Shown: in pieces, positions 52,955 to 61,793 of the stretch | How the letters are laid out: every line of letters begins with the position of its first letter | Position numbering within the stretch: the first letter of the stretch is position 1 | NCBI GenBank assembly: GCA_023421675.1 | Contig: JAEZTC010000002.1 | Coordinates: 248,001 to 312,000, forward strand | Reading direction: 5' to 3' | Length of the DNA stretch: 64,000 nt | DNA from: Bacillota bacterium | GTDB lineage: Bacteria > Bacillota > Clostridia > Acetivibrionales > JANLFN01 | Program-made: the position numbers and the translations under genes | Notes under the pieces: generated by a model | What the model was told of the DNA's origin: nothing | The model's input: the letters and a program-made list of their open reading frames with translations, nothing else | Databases searched by the model: none

Positions 52955-52985
52955 TTGACAAGATAAGGTTAATATATATTTATAA
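52955..52985 (+). promoter_or_regulatory. Candidate promoter of fabF
   Basis: Perfect TTGACA at 52955-52960, and 17-19 bases later an A/T-rich TTTATA / TTATAA. fabF lies behind the acpP terminator, so it needs its own promoter. Confidence 0.5.
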
Positions 52986-53038
52986 AACAGGAATCATAAA
53001 TAAATTTATAAGAGCTAAACACAGTTGGAGGTTGAAAA

Positions 53039-54271
53039 ATGAAAAAACGTGTAGTAATAACAGGTACAGGGGTCGTTTCTTCACTCGGGTTAGGTACGCA
53101 GCAGTTTTGGAATGCCATTAAGGAAGGTAAATCGGGAATAGATACAATTTCAAGATTTGATGTTTCGAACTTTTCATCAAAGGTAGCTTCAGAGGTAAAA
53201 GACTTTGAACCTACAAACTTCATGGATAGAAAAGAAGCAAAAAGAATGGACAGATATAACCAGTTTGCAATAGCTGCAGCTAAAATGGCTGTAGAAGATT
53301 CAAAGATTGATCTTGAAAAGATAGACAGAACAAGAGCAGGCGTAATTGTTGGTTCAGGTATAGGAGGAATTGAAACTCTTGAGGATCAGCATGAAACTTA
53401 TTTAAACAAGGGAGCTGGCAGAGTCAGCCCATTCTTCATACCTATGATGATAGGAAATATGGCTACTGGTCGTATTGCTATAGAATTTGGTTTTAAAGGT
53501 TTCAATGAATGTGTTGTTACTGCATGTGCAACATCAAACAATGCAATCGGAGATGCTTTTAAAGTAATTCAGCGCGGAGATGCTGACATAATGATAGCAG
53601 GAGGTGCAGAAGCTTCATTAACTCCTTTATCCTTAGCAGGTTTCTGTTCAATGGGTGCAGTGACATCCAATCCTGATCCCAAAACTGCGTGCAGGCCTTT
53701 TGATGCTGAAAGAGACGGCTTTGTAATGGCTGAAGGTTCAGGTATAGTTATTCTTGAAGAACTTGAACATGCTATAAGCAGAGGGGCAAACATAATTGCT
53801 GAAGTAGTAGGATACGGAAATACAAGCGATGCTTATCATATAACTGCTCCAAGCCCTGAAGGTGAAGGCGGAGTAAGATGCATGAAGATGGCAATAAACG
53901 ACGCGGGTATTAACCCTGAAGACGTTGGCTATGTTAATGCTCATGGAACTTCAACTCCTTTAAATGATCCTATCGAAACTGCTGTTGTTAAGCAGGTATT
54001 CGGAGACCATGCAAAGAAGCTTGCAATGAGTTCCACAAAATCAATGACCGGACATTTACTTGGAGCTGCAGGAGCAGTTGAAGCAATTATAACTTCACTT
54101 GCTTTAAAAGAAGGAATTCTGCCTCCAACAATCAATTACAAGACACCTGATGAAAAGTGTGATATTGATTGCGTTCCAAACGTTGCAAGAAAAGCAGATA
54201 TCAAGTATGCATTATCAAATGCACTTGGATTTGGCGGACATAACGCTACAATTGCACTTAAAAAATATTAA
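53039..54271 (+). CDS. fabF: 3-oxoacyl-ACP synthase II
   Basis: Predicted 410 aa. Catalytic Cys in VTACATSNNAIGDAF, His in NAHGTSTPLNDPIE, and His in STKSMTGHLLGAAGAVE. It elongates acyl-ACP with malonyl-ACP. Separated from acpP by a terminator and a TTGACA promoter, so it can be expressed independently of the fapR transcript. A hairpin of about 12 bp (54290-54318) follows, without a convincing T tail. Confidence 0.97.
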   Translation: MKKRVVITGTGVVSSLGLGTQQFWNAIKEGKSGIDTISRFDVSNFSSKVASEVKDFEPTNFMDRKEAKRMDRYNQFAIAAAKMAVEDSKIDLEKIDRTRAGVIVGSGIGGIETLEDQHETYLNKGAGRVSPFFIPMMIGNMATGRIAIEFGFKGFNECVVTACATSNNAIGDAFKVIQRGDADIMIAGGAEASLTPLSLAGFCSMGAVTSNPDPKTACRPFDAERDGFVMAEGSGIVILEELEHAISRGANIIAEVVGYGNTSDAYHITAPSPEGEGGVRCMKMAINDAGINPEDVGYVNAHGTSTPLNDPIETAVVKQVFGDHAKKLAMSSTKSMTGHLLGAAGAVEAIITSLALKEGILPPTINYKTPDEKCDIDCVPNVARKADIKYALSNALGFGGHNATIALKKY

Positions 54272-54417
54272 TTTTAATTTATAAACATTTAAGGTGAGGC
54301 TTTTATAGCCTTACCTTAAATACTTTTCCGGCATTTAGAGTGTATATAAGCTTGATTTAATGTATTTACTCTAAAACTCGGAAAATCTTCATTTATCAAA
54401 TATATTCGGAGGATGTA

Positions 54418-55134
54418 ATGCATAAATCAATAGAAAACCTTTTGAAGGTTATTACACAATTTGAAGAAAAAATTGGCTACACCTTTAAAGATAAAAATAA
54501 TATAATACTTGCTCTTACACACAGTTCATTTGCAAATGAGAACAGAGGTGAAGGATTGTCCAGCAATGAACGTCTGGAGTTTCTCGGAGACTCGGTGCTT
54601 AACATTGTCACAAGTGAAAACATATATAATATTTATTCAAACCTCGCAGAGGGTGAAATGACCAAACTTCGTGCAAGCCTTGTGTGTGAGGCTTCATTGG
54701 TTAACTTTTCAAATGCTGTTGAAATCGGAAAGTATCTGCTTCTGGGCAAGGGGGAAGAGCTAACCGGCGGAAGGACAAGGACTTCAATACTGTCTGATGC
54801 CTTTGAGGCTGTTATTGGAGCAATATATAATGACGGTGGAATAGAAAGTGCAAGGAAGTTCATTAACAGCCACATGGAGCCGCTGCTTAAAAAAGGCATC
54901 AATTGCGGAAGTTTTGTGGACTTTAAAACTCAGCTTCAGGAAATTGTGCAAAAACAGGGTGAGAAGAAGATAAGCTATGAAATTACGGATCAGAAAGGTC
55001 CCGACCATAATAAGCTCTTTATAGTCCAGGTTAAAATAGGCAATCAGGTTATGGGAAAAGGCGAAGGAAAAAGTAAAAAAGAAGCAGAACAAAATGCTGC
55101 AGAGGCGGCTGTAAAAAAGTCTTCGGGAAAGTAG
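54418..55134 (+). CDS. rnc: Ribonuclease III
   Basis: Predicted 238 aa. The catalytic motif ERLEFLGDSVLN lies near residue 45, the second acidic pair in SDAFEAVIGAIY; a double-stranded RNA-binding domain is at 160-235 (FKTQLQEIVQKQGEKKISYEI, GEGKSKKEAEQNAAEAAVK). It matures rRNA and cleaves structured mRNAs. Located before smc and ftsY as in most Firmicutes. RBS cggagga. Confidence 0.97.
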   Translation: MHKSIENLLKVITQFEEKIGYTFKDKNNIILALTHSSFANENRGEGLSSNERLEFLGDSVLNIVTSENIYNIYSNLAEGEMTKLRASLVCEASLVNFSNAVEIGKYLLLGKGEELTGGRTRTSILSDAFEAVIGAIYNDGGIESARKFINSHMEPLLKKGINCGSFVDFKTQLQEIVQKQGEKKISYEITDQKGPDHNKLFIVQVKIGNQVMGKGEGKSKKEAEQNAAEAAVKKSSGK

Positions 55135-55143
55135 GTAATAGTT

Positions 55144-56175
55144 TTGCCGGATTCCAGAGCGATTATCAGACATAAAATAATACCTGTTTTCATTCCTCAT
55201 AAAGGCTGCCCATTTGACTGTATATACTGTAATCAGAAGGCTATCAGCGGTCAAACAAAAGATGTAACTGAGGCTGAAGCAAGGGATACAATTGAAGCAA
55301 GTCTTAAGACAATTGTACCTGGAGTAAAGGTTGAGATTGCTTTTTTTGGAGGCAGCTTTACTGGCGTGAAAAAGGATTTGCAGATACAGCTGCTTCAGAC
55401 TGCAAATGAATACATAAAATCTAGTCAGGTAGATTCTATAAGAATATCTACCAGACCAGATTATATAAATAAGGAAATTCTTGATTATCTTAAGGAATTC
55501 CATGTAAATACGATTGAACTGGGTGTTCAGAGCTTGGATGAACAGGTTTTAAAAACAAGCTGCAGAGGTCATGGTGTTAATGAGGTAATTACATCATCAC
55601 AACTTATCAAGTCATATGGTATTACACTTGGGATTCAGACTATGATTGGCCTTCCGGAAGATAACAGTGAAAAAGACATTTTAACAGCAAAAAGAGTTAT
55701 CGAGCTTAGACCTGAAATCGTAAGAATATATCCCACTCTTGTCATAAGAAACACATACCTTGAAAAGATGTATAAACAAGGGATTTACAATCCATATACA
55801 TTGGATCAGGCTGTGGAAATTTGCGCTCAGCTTTTGGATCTTTATGAAAATGAGAATATAAATGTTATACGCACAGGCCTCCAGGCTACTGACAATATAA
55901 GCGAAGGTGCTGATGTCATTGCTGGCCCTTATCATCCTGCTTTCGGACAAATGGTTGAGTCAAGACGAATGCTAAAAACTATAGAAGAAAAGATAAGGAG
56001 CAGCAGTAAAATAACTGATACAGTTACTATTTATTCGGCTCCGGGAAAAATTTCAGATATTGTAGGACAGAAAAAAAGCAATGTATTATATCTAAAAGAA
56101 AAATATAAATTCAGAAATATTTATGTTAAGGAAGCCGATTTAAAGAATCAGAATATTATAATTGAGTTTAAATAG
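55144..56175 (+). CDS. Radical SAM protein (Elp3-like)
   Basis: Predicted 343 aa. The cluster motif is CPFDCIYCNQK (C-x3-C-x2-C), then GGSFTG, ISTRPDYI, ELGVQSLDE and QTMIGLP, all seen in Elp3-like tRNA-modifying radical SAM proteins. The C-terminal acetyltransferase of true Elp3 is absent. It lies ten bases after rnc, with a TTG start and only a weak site (gtaggtaat). In related clostridia such a gene is also found between rnc and smc. Substrate not known. Confidence 0.85.
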   Translation: MPDSRAIIRHKIIPVFIPHKGCPFDCIYCNQKAISGQTKDVTEAEARDTIEASLKTIVPGVKVEIAFFGGSFTGVKKDLQIQLLQTANEYIKSSQVDSIRISTRPDYINKEILDYLKEFHVNTIELGVQSLDEQVLKTSCRGHGVNEVITSSQLIKSYGITLGIQTMIGLPEDNSEKDILTAKRVIELRPEIVRIYPTLVIRNTYLEKMYKQGIYNPYTLDQAVEICAQLLDLYENENINVIRTGLQATDNISEGADVIAGPYHPAFGQMVESRRMLKTIEEKIRSSSKITDTVTIYSAPGKISDIVGQKKSNVLYLKEKYKFRNIYVKEADLKNQNIIIEFK

Positions 56176-56352
56176 ATGATAATAAACTAGTTCCCGATTA
56201 TATCAAAAGGAATATGTGCGCCATTCCTGTGTAAATCTATTCTTTTTAATCTTGTCTGCAAATTTCAGTCTGCCTTTTATAAGCTATATATTTTGTAAAA
56301 ATATTAAAGGAATAAAATTGTAAAAATTGTTAAAATTTTTATACAAATTAAA

Positions 56353-56377
56353 AGGAATTTTAAGGGCAATAAAGAAT
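56353..56377 (+). promoter_or_regulatory. Sigma-H type promoter of spoVS
   Basis: AGGAATT (56353-56359), 13-base spacer, AGAAT (56373-56377) matches the Bacillus sigma-H consensus (AGGAwwT, RGAAT) closely. spoVS is a sigma-H gene in Bacillus subtilis. Confidence 0.75.
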
Positions 56378-56433
56378 TAGTATGTATGCACAATACCTAA
56401 ATAATATTCAAAATAAAGTTCGGGGGGTTAAAC

Positions 56434-56694
56434 ATGGATGTATTAAAAGTATCAGCCAATTCACAGCCCAAACTGGTAGCAGGCGCATTGGCAGCTGTTC
56501 TAAAAGACAGAAGTTACGCTGAAATCCAGGCAGTTGGAGCTGGTGCGGTAAATCAGGCTATAAAAGCTATTGCGATTACAAGAGGATTTGTAGCGCCCAA
56601 TGGTATAGATCTCGTGACTGTACCGGCTTTTTCAGAAGTAAATATTGATGGAGAAGAACGTACAGCTATCAAGTTCCTTATTGAACCAAGATAA
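56434..56694 (+). CDS. spoVS: Stage V sporulation protein S
   Basis: Predicted 86 aa, almost invariant family: VLKVSANSQPKLVAGALAAV, then VGAGAVNQAIKAIAITRGFVAP and FLIEPR. SpoVS is an Alba-like protein needed for proper spore development in Bacillus. Start ATG after cggggggt. Preceded by a sigma-H-type promoter and followed by a terminator, so it is a single-gene unit. Gap 56176-56433 otherwise has only A/T-rich DNA. Confidence 0.98.
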   Translation: MDVLKVSANSQPKLVAGALAAVLKDRSYAEIQAVGAGAVNQAIKAIAITRGFVAPNGIDLVTVPAFSEVNIDGEERTAIKFLIEPR

Positions 56695-56714
56695 ATTGGG
56701 AAATACCCAAAATC

Positions 56715-56739
56715 AAAGACGGTATCACCGTCTTTTTTT
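56715..56739 (+). terminator. Terminator after spoVS
   Basis: Stem aaagacggt / accgtcttt with loop atc and seven T. Confidence 0.9.
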
Positions 56740-56904
56740 AATGCTTAGAATTTTAATGCAAGTACTTTTAATCAGAATATTCGTTTACTGTTCTCTGTCA
56801 ATATGTTAGAATTATTAGGTTAATATTTATAATTACAACCATCATTCCCATTAAACATAAGGGTTAATGGTTAAATTTACTTTTTATTTTTATGAGGTGT
56901 CGTC

Positions 56905-59900
56905 TTGTACCTTAAAAAGCTTGAAATACAAGGATTTAAATCATTTGCAGAAAAAATCAACCTGGAGTTCAATTCCGGAATTACATCCGTCATAGGTCCA
57001 AATGGCAGCGGAAAAAGTAATATTGCAGATGCTGTAAGGTGGGTGCTTGGGGAACAGAGCATTAAAACCCTAAGAGGAAGCAAGATGGAGGATGTAATAT
57101 TTGCAGGTACTGAAAACAGGAAGGCAATGGGCTTTGCCGAAGTTTCAATCACACTTGATAATTCTGATAATTCACTTCCCATTGAATATTCTGAGGTAAC
57201 AGTTACAAGAAGGATATTCAGGTCGGGTGAAAGTGAGTACTTTCTGAATAAAACTCAATGCAGACTGAAGGACATAACAGAGTTGTTCCTTGACACAGGC
57301 ATAGGCAAGGAAGGTTATTCAATAATCGGACAGGGCAGAATTGATGAAATTTTAAGTACAAAGTCGGAAGACAGAAGACATATATTTGAAGAAGCCTCAG
57401 GTATTGCTAAGTATAAGATGAGGAAGAATGAAGCTGAAAAGAAGCTTGAATTAACTAGGCAAAACCTTATTCGCATAAATGATATAATTAATGAACTTGA
57501 AAATCAGCTTGAACCTCTTCGCCAGCAGTCAGAAACCGCAAGAAAGTTCCTTTCGCTTCGTGAAACCTTAAAAGATATTGAAGTGAATGTTTTCCTAGAA
57601 AACATAGGAAGATTCAAGGAAAAACTTGTAGAACTTGACTCACAATATGCAAGTATAAGGGAAAGTATTGATAATGAAAATTCCAAGCTTGAACAGATAA
57701 CTGTGGACAATGCTGAAAAGACTAATCTTCTAAAAACGCTTGAGGAAAAAATCAATGCTGCCCGTGATGAGTATTATGTCATTGACGGAAATATAGAAAG
57801 ATGCAATTCGGATATTAAAATAAATGAAGAAAAGCAATTAAACCTTAACAACAATGTTTTAAGGCTTAATACTGAAATAGATGAAATAAACCAGAGGATG
57901 GAAAACCTCTCAAAAGACGAGGAAACCAAGCAGAAGAAGATTGATTACCTCAATGAGAGGATGGTTCTGTACACCGGTAAGCTTGAAGAAGCAGAAAAGA
58001 AAATGGAAGAGATTCTATCAACACTTGGTGAGACAGAGAGGCATATTGAAGAACTTAAATCGGGTATAATGGACAAGCTGGATATTCAGTCCGACAAAAA
58101 AGTTCAGATTAATAATGTAAAAACACATATAGAAATGCTTCGCAAAAGGCAGAATTCTTTGGATAATGAAATAAGAAACCTTATTCTTGACAAGGACAAG
58201 GAAGGAATGCTTAAGGAAGATCTTTCAGAAAGCATTCGCAGTGCTAAGGAGCTTATAAAAAAGTCCAGGGAAAGCATTGAAAAAATGAGTCTTGAAAGAG
58301 GTAAACTTGACACCAGGCTTGCAGAATTAAGGCAGAACCAGAATAGTATTAATTCAGATATACAGTTCAAGAGTTCCAGAAAAAAAATGCTTCAGGACAT
58401 GGAAAGAAACCATGAGGGTTATAACCGAAGCGTAAAGTCCATTCTTGCTGCCAGTGAAACTATACCTCAGCTTAAGAACGGAATTCATGGTGCACTTGCA
58501 CAGCTTATCAAGGTTGATAAAAAATATGAGACCGCTATTGAAATGTCCTTGGGAGGTGCATTACAGAACATTGTAACCTCCACAGAGCAGGATGCTAAAT
58601 TTGCGATTGAATTCTTAAAGCGCGACAAGCTTGGACGAGCTACATTTCTTCCTGTAAGTGCTGTTAAGGGAAGGTATTTCGATAACCAGACAATTCAGGA
58701 TTTAAAAAGGATGAGTGGCTTTTGCGGGGTTGCATCTGATCTTGTTGAACACGATTCTCAATATAAAGATATTGTTCTCAGCCTCTTGGGAAAGGTTGCA
58801 GTAGTAGAAAATCTTGATTCAGGTATTGTAATAGCTAGAAAATTTGGTTATAGCTTCAGAATAGTGACTGTTGAAGGTGATTTACTGAATGCAGGCGGTT
58901 CAATGACTGGCGGAAGCGTTGAAGGCAGAGGAACAGGTATACTTGGCAGAAGCAGGGAAATTGAAGAGCTTCAGACAGCTTTAAAGAACCTTGAGGAGAA
59001 GCTCCAGGGTGTTGAAAAAGAAATAAAAGAAGCATCTTCACAAATTGAAGCAGTAATAAACAATATTAATAATGAAGAAAAGCAGTTAAAGGATAACGAC
59101 CTTATCAGGATGCGTGATGAAAACCACCTTGCTCAGGTTCAGGATAATATAGCCAAATATGAGGCAAAGATAGAAATGCACAAGCAGGAGAAAAACCAAC
59201 TTGTACGTGAAGAAGCGGATACTGAGAAAGAACTTGAAAAATATAATGAAGAGCTTATAACTATTGAAAATGAGATAGCTAACGCAAAAGAAATTGTTAC
59301 TGAGTTTCAGGAAAAGCATAAGGAAGGGCAGTCCCAGCGTGATGACCTGCACACTGATATTACAGATTACAAGATATCAGTAAATTCCTTCAAGGAAAGC
59401 CTTGATGCAGTCAGAGATGATATGAGCAGAATAAGTGGAGAACGTGAGGCTTCCCAGAAGAATATTGAAAGAAAAACAAACGAAATAAAACGAAACAATG
59501 ATGAAATAACCTCTCTTAAAGAAAAGAACGAAGGCCTTCTTGTTATGATCAAAGGCTATGAGGAAGGCAGAACAGGGAAAACCTTCGAAATAGACAGGGT
59601 TACTGAGGAAAGAAGGGTTATTGAAGAAGAACTGTCGGATATTGTTACAAGGGTACAGGAAATCAACAAGTCAATACTGCTGCTGCAGGAAGACTATAAT
59701 AGGATTGAAGTTAAAAAGGCAAAGCTTGAATCTGAAATGGAAGTAATACAAAACAGGCTTTGGGATGAGTATGAACTGACTTATAACAATGCGCTTGAGC
59801 TTAAGAAGGATGTAGGAAACATAAACCAGGCACAGAAGAGAATCAATGAATTAAAGGCTGAGATAAGAGATCTTGGCGTGGTTAATGTAGCTGCGATTGA

Positions 59901-60477
59901 GGAATATATTAAAACCAAAGAACGCTATGAATTTATGACAGGACAGCGAAATGACATGGAGCAGGCGGAAGCCAAGCTGTGGAAGGTAATTACAGAAATA
60001 ACCACAAACATGAAGCAGCAGTTTTTGGAGCAGTTCAAGCTTATAAACGGTAACTTCAACATAGTATTCAAGGAGCTGTTTGGGGGTGGAAGAGCAGAAC
60101 TCAAGCTTACCGACAGTGAAAATGTCCTTGAGAGCGGTATTGATATTGAGGTACAGCCTCCCGGTAAAAAGCTCCAGAATATGATGCTGCTTTCAGGAGG
60201 AGAAAGGGCGTTTACAGCCATAGCACTCTTGTTTGGCATATTAAAGCTGCGTCCGACACCGTTCTGTATACTTGATGAAATTGAGGCAGCGCTGGATGAT
60301 GCCAACGTTCTTCGTTTTGCACAATACCTTAGGAACTTCTCAAACCAGGTTCAGTTTGTTGTTGTAACACACAGAAAGGGTACAATCGAATCTTCTGATA
60401 CTTTATACGGCGTAACCATGCAGGAACATGGTATTTCAAAGGTTGTATCAATGAAGCTTAACGAAAAGGCTAGTTAA
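56905..60477 (+). CDS. smc: Chromosome segregation protein SMC
   Basis: Predicted 1190 aa, full family length. Walker A GPNGSGKSNIADAVRWVLGE is near residue 32; two long coiled coils (about 170-510 and 680-1020) flank a hinge domain (about 520-665, including GGSMTGGSVEGRG). The ABC signature LSGGERAF is near 1095 and Walker B CILDEIEAALDD near 1120. SMC dimers with ScpAB organise and separate chromosomes. TTG start at 56905 behind gaggtgt. ftsY follows, but separated by palindromic repeat copy C. Confidence 0.98.
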   Translation: MYLKKLEIQGFKSFAEKINLEFNSGITSVIGPNGSGKSNIADAVRWVLGEQSIKTLRGSKMEDVIFAGTENRKAMGFAEVSITLDNSDNSLPIEYSEVTVTRRIFRSGESEYFLNKTQCRLKDITELFLDTGIGKEGYSIIGQGRIDEILSTKSEDRRHIFEEASGIAKYKMRKNEAEKKLELTRQNLIRINDIINELENQLEPLRQQSETARKFLSLRETLKDIEVNVFLENIGRFKEKLVELDSQYASIRESIDNENSKLEQITVDNAEKTNLLKTLEEKINAARDEYYVIDGNIERCNSDIKINEEKQLNLNNNVLRLNTEIDEINQRMENLSKDEETKQKKIDYLNERMVLYTGKLEEAEKKMEEILSTLGETERHIEELKSGIMDKLDIQSDKKVQINNVKTHIEMLRKRQNSLDNEIRNLILDKDKEGMLKEDLSESIRSAKELIKKSRESIEKMSLERGKLDTRLAELRQNQNSINSDIQFKSSRKKMLQDMERNHEGYNRSVKSILAASETIPQLKNGIHGALAQLIKVDKKYETAIEMSLGGALQNIVTSTEQDAKFAIEFLKRDKLGRATFLPVSAVKGRYFDNQTIQDLKRMSGFCGVASDLVEHDSQYKDIVLSLLGKVAVVENLDSGIVIARKFGYSFRIVTVEGDLLNAGGSMTGGSVEGRGTGILGRSREIEELQTALKNLEEKLQGVEKEIKEASSQIEAVINNINNEEKQLKDNDLIRMRDENHLAQVQDNIAKYEAKIEMHKQEKNQLVREEADTEKELEKYNEELITIENEIANAKEIVTEFQEKHKEGQSQRDDLHTDITDYKISVNSFKESLDAVRDDMSRISGEREASQKNIERKTNEIKRNNDEITSLKEKNEGLLVMIKGYEEGRTGKTFEIDRVTEERRVIEEELSDIVTRVQEINKSILLLQEDYNRIEVKKAKLESEMEVIQNRLWDEYELTYNNALELKKDVGNINQAQKRINELKAEIRDLGVVNVAAIEEYIKTKERYEFMTGQRNDMEQAEAKLWKVITEITTNMKQQFLEQFKLINGNFNIVFKELFGGGRAELKLTDSENVLESGIDIEVQPPGKKLQNMMLLSGGERAFTAIALLFGILKLRPTPFCILDEIEAALDDANVLRFAQYLRNFSNQVQFVVVTHRKGTIESSDTLYGVTMQEHGISKVVSMKLNEKAS

Positions 60478-60481
60478 AAAG

Positions 60482-60838
60482 CAATTGAGAATTAAAAATT
60501 GAGAATTGAGAATGAAAAGACAAGTAAGATAAGAAGGCAATTGAGAATTATAGAGGCAAAAAACATTTAAAAATTGAGAATTAAAACAATAAAGGAAAGT
60601 AAACATTTAAAGGAAGTTACAGACAATAAATCTACAGATAATGTTAATTGACAAAGTCATATGAATAAATGATAATGAAATGATATGTTATAGCAATTCT
60701 TTACTTTAAGGTTATATAGAAAAGCATTATGGTTATAGCATGATTTATTAAAAATTTGGGTAATTAATAGGAATAAATATTAGAGAATTAATAATTAGTT
60801 TTGAAATTCTCAATTATCAATTATCAATTCTCAATTTA
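60482..60838. repeat. TTGAGAATT-armed palindromic repeat, copy C (expanded)
   Basis: Several aattgagaatt units lie at the left end (60482-60575), and a right end ttctcaattatcaattatcaattctcaattt (60805-60838) is their complement. The middle is A/T-rich and has no reading frame. Larger than copies A (90 nt) and B (110 nt). It occupies almost the full 373-base smc-ftsY gap and ends next to the ftsY ribosome binding site. Confidence 0.75.
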
Positions 60839-60850
60839 TACGGAGGTTTT

Positions 60851-61756
60851 ATGGGTTTTTTTGAAAAGCTTAAGGACGGGCTTACTAAAACAAGAAAAGG
60901 TATAACCGAAAGGATTGATAAGGTTCTGGTATCCTTCGGTAAGATCGACGAGGATTTATTCGATGAGTTGGAAGAAATTCTTATTACTTCAGACATAGGC
61001 ATGGATACCTCCATGAAAATAATAAATGACATAAAAGCCAAGGTAAAGCAAAATAAAATTACCAATCCTGCTGAAGTAAAAGGACTTTTGAAGGATGAAC
61101 TCATGAAAATAATGGAGGGTGAAACAAGCCTTAAGCTTGGCACTACACCTTCAGTTATTGTAATTATAGGTGTAAATGGCGTTGGAAAAACAACCTCAAT
61201 AGGAAAAATTGCAAACCACCTGAAGCAGCAGGGTAAAAAAGTTATGCTGGCAGCAGCAGACACTTTCAGGGCCGCAGCTATAGAACAGCTTGAAATATGG
61301 GCTGACAGGTCTGATGTTGAGATAATAAAGCACAAGGAAGGAGCAGATCCGGCAGCAGTAATATATGATGCAATTGTAGCTGCAAAGGCAAGAAAAGCAG
61401 ACGTTCTTATTTGTGATACAGCTGGAAGGCTTCATACAAAAAAGAATTTAATGGAGGAATTAAAGAAAATATTCCGTATAATTGAAAGAGAGCTTCCTGG
61501 AGCAGATCAGGAAAATCTTCTTGTCCTGGATGCAACAACAGGACAGAATGCTCTTTCTCAGGCAAAGACCTTTGGTGAATTGGTTGATTTGTCAGGAATT
61601 GTTTTAACCAAGCTTGATGGCACAGCAAAGGGTGGTATAGTAATAGCAGTTAAATCTGAACTTAGCATACCTATTAAGCTTGTGGGTGTAGGTGAGGGTA
61701 TGGATGACCTGCAGAAATTTGAACCTAAGGATTTTGTAGATGCATTATTTGATTAA
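60851..61756 (+). CDS. ftsY: Signal recognition particle receptor FtsY
   Basis: Predicted 301 aa. It has the SRP N domain (FFEKLKDGLTKTRKGITERI) and G domain with GVNGVGKTTSIGKIA (about 106), AADTFRAAAIEQL, CDTAGRLHTK and TKLDGTAKGG. The acidic A domain of E. coli FtsY is missing, as is usual in Firmicutes. It docks ribosome-nascent chains to the membrane. Start ATG behind acggaggt. Confidence 0.97.
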   Translation: MGFFEKLKDGLTKTRKGITERIDKVLVSFGKIDEDLFDELEEILITSDIGMDTSMKIINDIKAKVKQNKITNPAEVKGLLKDELMKIMEGETSLKLGTTPSVIVIIGVNGVGKTTSIGKIANHLKQQGKKVMLAAADTFRAAAIEQLEIWADRSDVEIIKHKEGADPAAVIYDAIVAAKARKADVLICDTAGRLHTKKNLMEELKKIFRIIERELPGADQENLLVLDATTGQNALSQAKTFGELVDLSGIVLTKLDGTAKGGIVIAVKSELSIPIKLVGVGEGMDDLQKFEPKDFVDALFD

Positions 61757-61793
61757 TTAATTTAAATTTATTACAAAAGGGGGAATAGAGTTA

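Noticed and set aside
54290..54318. Terminator after fabF
   Set aside because: A 12-bp stem (taaggtgaggct / agccttacctta) exists, but no T run follows, so I did not call it a terminator.
56300..56320. Second sigma-H promoter (aaaggaataaaattg) before spoVS
   Set aside because: It has an AGGAATA-like -35 but no GAAT at the right distance; the site at 56353-56377 is far better.
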